64,000 nt of DNA. Source: Verrucomicrobiia bacterium (GTDB taxonomy: Bacteria; Verrucomicrobiota; Verrucomicrobiia; Verrucomicrobiales; DEV007). Both the position numbers and the translations under genes were made by a program. Shown here one piece after another: positions 49,201-56,824 of the stretch (position 1 is the stretch's first letter; the number at the start of each line of letters is the position of its first letter). The stretch is from NCBI GenBank assembly GCA_030425385.1, contig JAUIAH010000009.1:62001-126000 (forward strand). The letters are read 5' to 3'. The notes below the pieces were generated by a model. The model was not told the DNA's origin, made no database searches, and saw nothing but the letters and a program-made list of their open reading frames with translations.

Positions 49201-51702
49201 TCAGACTAGCATCTTGGTGCGCTCTGGGTCGTAGGGGGCGCGGATTGATGGCGTGGCGGCGACGTGCTCGCCGTCGATGTTGATGTGGTAGGGTGCGTCC
49301 AACGCTCGTTGGCGGCCTAAGGGGTGATCTTTCTCGAAACACACGTATCCAAGAGCGACTGCACGTTCCAGGGTAGGGCTGAAGGCTCCTGAGGTCGTGT
49401 GGCCCACGACGTTGCCTTGCGAGAGAATCGGTTCATTGCCCCAAAGCGTGTGTTTGGGGTCTTGTAAGACAAAGGAGAGAAGCTGCTTGGAAACACCGCG
49501 TTTCCGTTGTTCTAACAGGGCTTCTTTTCCGAGGAAATCGGTCTCCCAATCGATGGTGAAACCTAAGCCTGCCTCAAGCGGCGTTTCATCAGTGGAGAGC
49601 TCGTGCCCCCAGGCGCGGTAGCCTTTCTCCAGTCGCATGGCATTGATCGCATAGTGACCCGCTGGCGTCCAGGGGACCTCGTCTTGAGCGTCGAGCAGCG
49701 CTCGGTAAACCGTGGGGAGAGCTTCAAACGGTCCGTGCAGTTCCCAACCCAATTCACCCACATACGAAAGTCGCAAGGCGCGTAGGTGCTGATCGGCGAT
49801 CGTTACCGGTTGCATGGTGCCGAAAGGAAAGTGTTCGTTGGAGAAAGGGTGAGAACACACCGCCTTCAAGAGGTGGCGAGCCTTCGGTCCCATCACGCTT
49901 ATGACGCCAAGAGAAGAGGTCATGTCAGTGAGCGCCACGTTGGCTTCACTGGGAATCTGGCGGGTGATCCAATCCCGGTCGCGGACGGTTTGAGCGGTAG
50001 CACTGACGAGATAGAATTCATCATCCTGCAGGCGGACGAGAGTGAGATCGGTTTCGTAGGTGCCGCGCGCATTCAGCATGCCAGTGTAGACAGAGCGCCC
50101 TAACGGAACGTCGACGTTGGCCACGCAGAGGTGCTGTAGGATACGGCAGGCATCCGGACCACGGAGGATGAATTTGGTGAAGGTGGATTGATCTAATACC
50201 GCGATGTTGTTGCGGCATTGGTTCACTTCATGGGCGACCGATGGACTCCAGTTCTGTTTCTGGAATGAGTAGTGAACTTTCGGCTCCATCTCGGGTGGCG
50301 CGAACCAATTGGCACGTTCCCATCCCATGGATGATCCAAAGCAGGCATTCTGAGCCACGTGAAAGGGATAGAGCGGGGTGCGTTTGATCCCGCGTGCGGT
50401 TTCCATCTCGCGGTTGGGCCAGGCCATTTGATAATGGAGGCCGAGCGTTTCCGTCACGCGCTCTCGCAGAAAGGCGCGGTCATTGTGAAAGGGGAGAAAG
50501 CGCCGGATGTCCACGGACCACAGATCGAGGGTGGGCGATCCTTGTTCCAGCCACTCGGCGGCGTATTTCCCAGCGCCGCCAGCGGAAGCAATGCCGACGG
50601 AGTTGAAGCCTGCGAGGACAAAGAGTCCGTCGATGCCAGCGGGCTCTCCCATGATGAATTGATTGTCCGGGGTGAAGGATTCGGGACCATTGACGAATTT
50701 GGGGAAGGAGGCGTTTTCGAGTGCGGGGATACGGTGCTTTCCATTCGCTAAGGGTTCGGCGAAACCTTCCCAGTCGTCCTCCAGGAGGCCAAAGGCGAAA
50801 GTGTCAGGAATGCGATCCACCATCCATGCCTTGGATCGGGCTTGAAAGGCGCCGAGCTTGATGCTGCCATCATCCAAGGTGCGGAAATAGAGAGCTCGAT
50901 CGGGGTCACGCCCACAGGGGAAATGGCGATTGGCGCCGTCGATGGGCTCACTCAGCACGTAATGGTGTTCCACTGGATAGAGTGGGATATCGACATCGAT
51001 TTCCAAGGCCAATTGACGCGTCCACATGCCCCCTGTCAGAATCACCGTTTCTGCGTGGATCTCACCTTTGGGCATTCGCACGCCGGTGGCGCGGGATCCT
51101 GACATCAATACGGATTCGACTTTGGTCTCCTGCAGAATCTGCACTCCGCGTTTCTCGGCTTCTAGGGCCAGGGCGATGGTGGTGGCGCCAGGAATGACGC
51201 GTCCATCGTGAGGCAGCCAGACACCACCAAGAACGTCGTCATGGCGTATGAGCGGCCATTTGGCGGCAGCGTCGTCGCGATGGAGCACATGGGCTTCAAC
51301 GTCGAAGACCTCTGCCATGGCGGCGGTCCGTTTCAACTGGCACATCCGTTCTTCACAGGTGCCTACGATGAGACTTCCCACTTGCAGCCAACCGATGTCA
51401 TGTCCGAGATCTTCTTGAAGTTTCTGATAGAGTTCTACACTGTAGCGATTGATCTTGGTGAGACTATTGCTGGTGCGTAATTGGCCAACCATGCCTGCGG
51501 CATGCCAAGTGGTGCCGCCGCCGAGATGGCCTTGTTCGATCAGGACGATGTCTTTCCAGCCGAGGAGGCTCAAGTGATAGGCCACACTGGCTCCGACGAT
51601 CCCACCTCCCACGATCACGGCGCGTGCCGAGCGTGGCGGCGGTGAACTCTTGAAGGTGTGTAGGGACTTGACGGGGGTATTGGTAAGCCGGGTCTCGAGC
51701 AT
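49201..51702 (-). CDS. FAD-dependent oxidoreductase with aminomethyltransferase domain (dimethylglycine/sarcosine dehydrogenase-like)
   Basis: The 833-aa protein has an N-terminal FAD-binding motif (VGGGIVGASVAYHLSLLG) and GGGTTWHAAGM with His67 at the position that covalently binds FAD in dimethylglycine dehydrogenases. From about residue 430 it has a GcvT-type folate-binding domain (SYVGELGWELHGP, LEKGYRAWGHELSTDETPLEAGLGF). Enzymes of this layout oxidatively demethylate N-methyl amines and hand the one-carbon unit to tetrahydrofolate. The exact amine is not readable. It is divergent from the sirtuin gene. Note that its end converges on the phosphonate side, so a link to N-methylated aminophosphonates is only a guess. 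Confidence 0.88.
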   Translation of the reverse strand: MLETRLTNTPVKSLHTFKSSPPPRSARAVIVGGGIVGASVAYHLSLLGWKDIVLIEQGHLGGGTTWHAAGMVGQLRTSNSLTKINRYSVELYQKLQEDLGHDIGWLQVGSLIVGTCEERMCQLKRTAAMAEVFDVEAHVLHRDDAAAKWPLIRHDDVLGGVWLPHDGRVIPGATTIALALEAEKRGVQILQETKVESVLMSGSRATGVRMPKGEIHAETVILTGGMWTRQLALEIDVDIPLYPVEHHYVLSEPIDGANRHFPCGRDPDRALYFRTLDDGSIKLGAFQARSKAWMVDRIPDTFAFGLLEDDWEGFAEPLANGKHRIPALENASFPKFVNGPESFTPDNQFIMGEPAGIDGLFVLAGFNSVGIASAGGAGKYAAEWLEQGSPTLDLWSVDIRRFLPFHNDRAFLRERVTETLGLHYQMAWPNREMETARGIKRTPLYPFHVAQNACFGSSMGWERANWFAPPEMEPKVHYSFQKQNWSPSVAHEVNQCRNNIAVLDQSTFTKFILRGPDACRILQHLCVANVDVPLGRSVYTGMLNARGTYETDLTLVRLQDDEFYLVSATAQTVRDRDWITRQIPSEANVALTDMTSSLGVISVMGPKARHLLKAVCSHPFSNEHFPFGTMQPVTIADQHLRALRLSYVGELGWELHGPFEALPTVYRALLDAQDEVPWTPAGHYAINAMRLEKGYRAWGHELSTDETPLEAGLGFTIDWETDFLGKEALLEQRKRGVSKQLLSFVLQDPKHTLWGNEPILSQGNVVGHTTSGAFSPTLERAVALGYVCFEKDHPLGRQRALDAPYHINIDGEHVAATPSIRAPYDPERTKMLV

Positions 51703-51716
51703 GCCTTTCTATAGAG

Positions 51717-52619
51717 TTGCCCTGGTCGATTCGCGATAGGCATTCGGTGACAGAGGACTGGCCATTTGCGTCTGGTGTGCTTCCTTACCCGATGAATGAA
51801 GGAGAGGTGCGGCAGGCCCGCGAATGGTGTGCGGAAGCTGAGGCGGTGGTCATCACCGCGGGGGCGGGCATGGGTGTGGATTCTGGTCTCCCCGATTTCC
51901 GAGGCAATGAGGGCTTTTGGAAGGCCTATCCACCGTATGAACGCCTTGGATTCAGTTTCATGGAAATGGCGTCACCCTCACGCTTTAGCGATGCGCCTGA
52001 ATTGGGCTGGGGGTTTTATGGGCATCGGTTAGATCTCTACCGCAGGACGACTCCGCACGAGGGCTTTCGGCTTCTTCGCGAGTATGCAGCGAGCCGTCCT
52101 CTGGGGTATGGTGTCTTCACGTCCAATGTCGATGGGCATTTCCATGACAGTGGCTTCGATGCCCGGCACATCGTGGAGTGTCACGGGAGCATTCGGCACT
52201 TTCAGTGTTTCCAAGAATGTTCGGCGGCGATCTGGGAAGCCGGAGAGGCTGAAGTGATCGTTGATCCAGAGACCATGCGGGCGCAGCCACCGTTACCTGC
52301 CTGTCCGCAATGTGGCGGACTGGCGAGGCCGAACATTCTCATGTTTGGTGATTGGCATTGGATCGCTCGGCGCACGAGCGCTCAAGAAGCGCGGTTGCGG
52401 AAATGGCTCTCGGCTCTTGGGGCGGAGCGCATGGTCATCCTTGAATTTGGGGCTGGTACGGCGATCTCCACGGTGCGGCACTTCTCGGAAACGCTTGCCA
52501 AACAACACAAGGCGCCCCTGGTACGGGTGAATCCGCGCGAATCGCAACGGCCTCCTGGTGTCGATGGGGTTTCCCTTCCGCTAGGTGCCCTCGAAGCGAT
52601 TGAGCGGCTGATGCTCTAG
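51717..52619 (+). CDS. Divergent Sir2-family NAD-dependent deacylase
   Basis: The protein of up to 300 aa has the sirtuin NAD fold (ITAGAGMGVDSGLPDFRGNEGFW), TSNVDGHF in place of the usual TQNIDxLH, catalytic His156 (VECHGSIRH) and four zinc cysteines (164, 168, 196, 199). The GAGxS serine is Gly and the GTSxxV motif is GAGTAIS, so it is an unusual member. The start is uncertain: TTG 51717, GTG 51747 or ATG 51792. It shares a short divergent gap with the dehydrogenase gene. Confidence 0.8.
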   Translation: MPWSIRDRHSVTEDWPFASGVLPYPMNEGEVRQAREWCAEAEAVVITAGAGMGVDSGLPDFRGNEGFWKAYPPYERLGFSFMEMASPSRFSDAPELGWGFYGHRLDLYRRTTPHEGFRLLREYAASRPLGYGVFTSNVDGHFHDSGFDARHIVECHGSIRHFQCFQECSAAIWEAGEAEVIVDPETMRAQPPLPACPQCGGLARPNILMFGDWHWIARRTSAQEARLRKWLSALGAERMVILEFGAGTAISTVRHFSETLAKQHKAPLVRVNPRESQRPPGVDGVSLPLGALEAIERLML

Positions 52620-52624
52620 GAAGG

Positions 52625-54484
52625 TCAGTTGCCTTTGTTAGGCAAGGGACGAGGCGCTGGTGGCGTTTGAGCCGGTGGTGCTTCTGGTCGTGGAACGCGG
52701 CAACGGGCGTAGACGCGGAGGAGCTTGGGAAAGGCTTCGTTGGGTGTGGTGGGCTGCAAACTGACGGACACGCTTGTTTGATGCAGCCCTGTGCGTTTGG
52801 TATTCGGCTTGGCCGTGATTTCCATGTCGTAGACCAATTGCGGTTCCACCTCTGTGAGTGAGACCTCGAACTCATTGGGATTGTTGGGCCGGGGCACGCC
52901 AAGGGTGGCGGGCGCTTTCAAACTGATGGTGACTTTGCCAGACAAGGGCTCGCCCTGATACTCGCCGAGATCCAAGGTGCGAGGCGTGAGCGTGTAGGCT
53001 TCAATGGCCTTGGCAGAAATGGGCACGCGGAGAAGCGCGGGCTCGGCGTCGCTCACGATGCCGACATGGCCATTCATTGCTCCCGGTCCGGGAGGAGTGG
53101 CGGTAAGGGTGAGAGTGGCTGATTGACCAGCACGCAGGACTTTAGGCAGACCCTGACCTGCCTTCATGCGCATGCCGCGAAGCAGTTGCGGGCGACCCAT
53201 CTTGACATCGATCTTGCCGGGATTGGTTAACTGAATCGAGAAATCCGTGGGAGCCCCCACGTAGATGTCACCGAGGTCGATGGTGGCAGGCGAGATGTCG
53301 AGCTTGGGAATCGTCGCGCGGCTGAGCCCGAAGTGTTCTTTGAAGAGATCATAGTAATGCCCCGGATTATCATTGGAGCCGGCCTCGATGTAGTCGCCGA
53401 CCATCAGCTGAGGGAACTTGCCTGTCTTGATCTTCTCTTTGTTCGCTGCACGAATCGCTTGAGAATTGGCGAGGACCTCCATGCTCCAGGGATCGTGTTT
53501 GGCCACCCATGCGCGGTGCGTGGCGGGCTCCACCATGCTCCCAATCGCATTGCGCACATCAGCCTCGGCTGCTTGCAACGTGCCTTCGTGGAGGAGATCG
53601 GCCAGCTGGTGATAGGTTTCAGGGTCTTCTTTCCAAATGGGAAGAAGCATGCGGTGAATGGCCTCGCCTTTGGCCGCGAAATGCCCTGGCAATTGTACCA
53701 CGGCGAGTTTCCCACCAAATTCGTCGTGCATATTCGTCAGGATTTCCGTGAGCTCGCGGCAGTGTGGGCAGGTGAAATCGAAGATGCCCACGGCGACGTG
53801 GTCCGCCGTCTTGCTATCGCCAATCGACGGGAAATCATCCACTTCGATGGTGAACTTGCCACTGTGTAAGGATACCGTGCGTGGCCCTTGCTCCTGAGGA
53901 GCAGACACTTGAGCGCCTTCTCCCTCTGCCAAACTGCCGCCGGCCACGGTGGGCCGATCCGGACCAAAGGCCTGTAGCAACGCCACGCCCGCTAGAGCAG
54001 CCGTCGCCGTGCCAATGAGAGGCAACGTGTTGCCTGACGGGCGCCGCCACAACAGCGCGCATCCCAAGACTGCTAACAGATGCGTCACGCAACACCAGGG
54101 ACAGAACTGATGGATGATGAACGCTTGCACACATACAAACCACACGGCGGCGCCGAGGATCATCCACCGGCAGAGGGCATGGATTTGGGAACAGCAGCCT
54201 TTGAGGTCGCTCCCCAGCAAAGCTAGGTAGGTGGCCGCTCCTAAGAGACTGACAGGAATGCCAAAGAGGTATCCCCATTTGCTGGCAATGACCTGGTGAC
54301 AACCACCACCGTCGTCACACCCCGCAATCCCGCCGTTGCGGAGAGATTGGATGCCTAGATAGAGAGCAATGCCGAGCGCCCCAAGGAGGAAGAGGCGACC
54401 GAGAGTGCGCGCAACGAAGAGGAGATCCGAGGAAGAGGACGGCTCTTGGTTGGCAGGCTTGGAAGGGGACGTCGACTTTCCCAT
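52625..54484 (-). CDS. VKOR / DsbA-like / DUF1573 fusion protein
   Basis: The 619-aa protein begins with a vitamin-K-epoxide-reductase domain: several membrane helices, loop cysteines (CDDGGGC, Cys56 and Cys62) and the CPWC active site at 128-131. A periplasmic thioredoxin/DsbA-like domain follows with CPHC at 239-242 (FDFTCPHCRELTEIL). The last ~270 residues are DUF1573-like beta-sandwiches (IDLGDIYVGAPTDFSIQLTNPG). The fusion would couple quinone-linked disulfide formation to substrate oxidation. Start ATG at 54484 is chosen because earlier codons lie inside hisI. It overlaps nothing but follows hisI by 25 bp. Confidence 0.9.
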   Translation of the reverse strand: MGKSTSPSKPANQEPSSSSDLLFVARTLGRLFLLGALGIALYLGIQSLRNGGIAGCDDGGGCHQVIASKWGYLFGIPVSLLGAATYLALLGSDLKGCCSQIHALCRWMILGAAVWFVCVQAFIIHQFCPWCCVTHLLAVLGCALLWRRPSGNTLPLIGTATAALAGVALLQAFGPDRPTVAGGSLAEGEGAQVSAPQEQGPRTVSLHSGKFTIEVDDFPSIGDSKTADHVAVGIFDFTCPHCRELTEILTNMHDEFGGKLAVVQLPGHFAAKGEAIHRMLLPIWKEDPETYHQLADLLHEGTLQAAEADVRNAIGSMVEPATHRAWVAKHDPWSMEVLANSQAIRAANKEKIKTGKFPQLMVGDYIEAGSNDNPGHYYDLFKEHFGLSRATIPKLDISPATIDLGDIYVGAPTDFSIQLTNPGKIDVKMGRPQLLRGMRMKAGQGLPKVLRAGQSATLTLTATPPGPGAMNGHVGIVSDAEPALLRVPISAKAIEAYTLTPRTLDLGEYQGEPLSGKVTISLKAPATLGVPRPNNPNEFEVSLTEVEPQLVYDMEITAKPNTKRTGLHQTSVSVSLQPTTPNEAFPKLLRVYARCRVPRPEAPPAQTPPAPRPLPNKGN

Positions 54485-54509
54485 GGCGCAAGGAGAGGTA
54501 GAAGTGATG

Positions 54510-54896
54510 TTAGGCTTTTCCGTAGACGACGTTCGGGTCGAAGACGCGCTCGCCCTGTTCCTCCACGGCGCCCGTCTTGGGATCGATCTTCCGGTAGAAG
54601 CAGCTGCGGAATCCCGTGTGGCAGGCGGCCCCGCCCACCTGCTCAACTTTCACGAGGATGGCGTCGGCATCACAGTCGTAGTAGAGGCTGCGGAGATGCT
54701 GGACATTGCCACTTTCCTCACCTTTACGCCAAAGCTTCTGTCGGCTGCGAGAGAAGTAGCAGACACGCTGATTCTTCAACGTCTCGGCATAGGCCTCTGC
54801 GTTCATGTAGGCTAGCATCAGCACATCTCCAGTGGCCGCGTCTTGGGCGATCACGGGGATGAGCGGCGTTTTCTCGAAGTCGGGGCCAGAACTCAT
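54510..54896 (-). CDS. hisI: Phosphoribosyl-AMP cyclohydrolase
   Basis: The 128-aa protein has the [15 protein letters not shown] start, the [27 protein letters not shown] substrate segment and the metal-binding [14 protein letters not shown]...[12 protein letters not shown] ending of HisI. It hydrolyses phosphoribosyl-AMP in the third step of histidine synthesis, in the cytoplasm. The HisE domain is absent, so HisE is presumably encoded elsewhere. It is followed closely by the VKOR fusion gene. Confidence 0.95.
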   Translation of the reverse strand: MSSGPDFEKTPLIPVIAQDAATGDVLMLAYMNAEAYAETLKNQRVCYFSRSRQKLWRKGEESGNVQHLRSLYYDCDADAILVKVEQVGGAACHTGFRSCFYRKIDPKTGAVEEQGERVFDPNVVYGKA

Positions 54897-54934
54897 GCTC
54901 CATAGCTACTAGCCCTCGCCGATGCGTGCAAGGT

Positions 54935-55405
54935 CTAAGCCTCGTCCCGCACGCTCACGACGAGGCTGATCTCGACGGCGGCGTTCAAGGGGAGCGCCGC
55001 CGCGCCGAGGGCGACGCGGGCGTGGCGTCCCGCATCCCCAAAGATCTGGATAGCGAGGTCGGAGGCTCCATTGATCACCGCAGGTTGATCGACGAAATCG
55101 GGCGCGCTCTGAACGTAGCCCTGTAGGCTGACGATGCGTTGGATCCGATCGAGCGAACCGATGGCTCCTTGGATCACGGCCAAGCGATTGAGGAGGCAGA
55201 TGCGCGCGGCTTCTTGCCCGTCTTCAAGACTGACATCTACTCCAAGTTTACCCTTGATGGAGCGTCCTTCAGAGAATGAGAGCCCTCCTGAGACGTGTAA
55301 GAGATTGTCCTGGAGGACTGCGTGTTCGTAACTGCCTGCTGCCCCGGGGATGGGAGGCAGTGTGAGACCGAGTTCCTGGATGCGAGATTCGATAGTGGTA
55401 GCCAT
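54935..55405 (-). CDS. RidA/YjgF-family protein
   Basis: The 156-aa protein has the RidA fold signature (HAVLQDNLLHVSGGLSF ... RICLLNRLAVIQGAIGSLDRI ... VSLQGYVQSAPDFVDQPAVINGASDL ... ALGAAALPLNAAVEISLVV). The Arg that binds the substrate carboxylate in classic RidA, usually in the R(x)A(x)GVxxLP loop, is present as RHARVALGAAALPL. Family members deaminate reactive enamines/imines. ATG at 55405 is chosen; upstream frame to 55438 is not needed. Confidence 0.9.
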   Translation of the reverse strand: MATTIESRIQELGLTLPPIPGAAGSYEHAVLQDNLLHVSGGLSFSEGRSIKGKLGVDVSLEDGQEAARICLLNRLAVIQGAIGSLDRIQRIVSLQGYVQSAPDFVDQPAVINGASDLAIQIFGDAGRHARVALGAAALPLNAAVEISLVVSVRDEA

Positions 55406-55488
55406 GGGGTCCGTTACGGTGGAGTGAGCGATTTGCACAGCATTTAATTATTCCGGCTCCTGCCTGGCGGCGTGTGCTAGCGTGAGCA

Positions 55489-56820
55489 ATGAAGGTGCCG
55501 GTCTTTGCCCACGCCCTGGCGATCATGCTGCTCATCCCAATGGCTGTGGCTGCTCCGCGCCCCACCACGACTGCGGATCTCAAGGCGAGGATCGATGCCG
55601 CCGAGGCTCGCCTTGTCTTGGTGGATGCCCGTTGTCCAGATGCATTTCTCGGCTGGCCGCTAGATGGGGTGGCGCGGGGTGGCCATTTGCTGGGCGCGGT
55701 CAATCTGCCCGCGCGATGGCTTGCGGACACCTCCGATCAACGTCAGGCCGCACTGACGTCGCACGTGGAGCGATTGAAGCTCAGGACGGACGACACACTG
55801 GTGGTTTACGATGTGAAGGGAGCGGATCGCATGGCGGTGGCGACGTGGTTGCAGGAGAGGGGATACAGAAACGTGAACGTTTACGACTTGAGAGATTGGG
55901 CAGGGGATCCAGGGCTGCCGCTGGTAACCTATCCGAATCACCATTGGCTCGTGCCTCCGGTGATCGCCAAGGCCATCATGGATGGGAATCGGCCCGTGAG
56001 CTTTGAGTCTAGCAAAGCCATTAAGTTTGTCGAAGTGAGTTGGGGTGATTCAACGGTTTCCTATGATAAAGGGCACCTGCCCACTAGCATTCATGTGGAT
56101 ACGAATGCCGTAGAGCCTCCACCGCAATGGACCTTGGCGTCGCCCCTCCAGTTGGAGGACTTCGCGCGGCAACACGGGATCAGGTATGCGGACACGGTGA
56201 TTCTGAGTGGCGAGGAACCCATGGCGAGCTTTCGCCTGGCGGTGGTGCTGCGCTACATGGGCGTGCGTGATGTGCGCGTGCTCCATGGCGGGCACGCCGC
56301 TTGGTTGGCGGAAGGCTTTGCGTTGGAGAAGGCCGCTCATGTTCCCAAGCCAGTCGATGCCTTTGGATGTCCTATCCCAGCCCGTCCCGAGGTGATCGAT
56401 CAGGTTGCGGAAGTGAAACGACGTCTTGTGAACGATGCCGATTTCTTGTTAGTCGACAATCGTACCTGGGAGGAGCATGTCGGAAAGATCTCGGGGTATT
56501 CCTATCATGACAAGAAAGGGCGCATTCCAGGATCCGTCTATGGGTGTGCTGGGACGCGAGGCCCGCTCTCCCTCGATCACTATCGCAATCTGGATCAAAC
56601 CATGCGACGTCCTGCGGAAATCCGCGCGCTCTGGCGAGCGCATGGGATTGATCCTGACAAACACCTATCGTTTATGTGCGGTGGCGGCTGGCGCGCGGCG
56701 GAGGTGCTCTTCTATGCGCAAGTCATGGGCTTGACCAAGGTCTCCCTCTACAGCGATGGCTGGATAGGGTGGAGTCGAGATCCTGACAATGCCATCGAGA
56801 CGGGAAGTCCAATAGAATAG
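55489..56820 (+). CDS. Exported triple rhodanese-domain protein
   Basis: The 443-aa protein has a signal peptide (FAHALAIMLLIPMAVAA) and three rhodanese-like modules. Only the third keeps the active-site loop cysteine, Cys397 in FMCGGGWRAAE; the first two have VVYDVKGADR and ILSGEEPMAS at that place and are probably structural. It would transfer sulfane sulfur in the periplasm. It starts 83 bp from the divergent RidA-type gene. Confidence 0.85.
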   Translation: MKVPVFAHALAIMLLIPMAVAAPRPTTTADLKARIDAAEARLVLVDARCPDAFLGWPLDGVARGGHLLGAVNLPARWLADTSDQRQAALTSHVERLKLRTDDTLVVYDVKGADRMAVATWLQERGYRNVNVYDLRDWAGDPGLPLVTYPNHHWLVPPVIAKAIMDGNRPVSFESSKAIKFVEVSWGDSTVSYDKGHLPTSIHVDTNAVEPPPQWTLASPLQLEDFARQHGIRYADTVILSGEEPMASFRLAVVLRYMGVRDVRVLHGGHAAWLAEGFALEKAAHVPKPVDAFGCPIPARPEVIDQVAEVKRRLVNDADFLLVDNRTWEEHVGKISGYSYHDKKGRIPGSVYGCAGTRGPLSLDHYRNLDQTMRRPAEIRALWRAHGIDPDKHLSFMCGGGWRAAEVLFYAQVMGLTKVSLYSDGWIGWSRDPDNAIETGSPIE

Positions 56821-56824
56821 CTTT

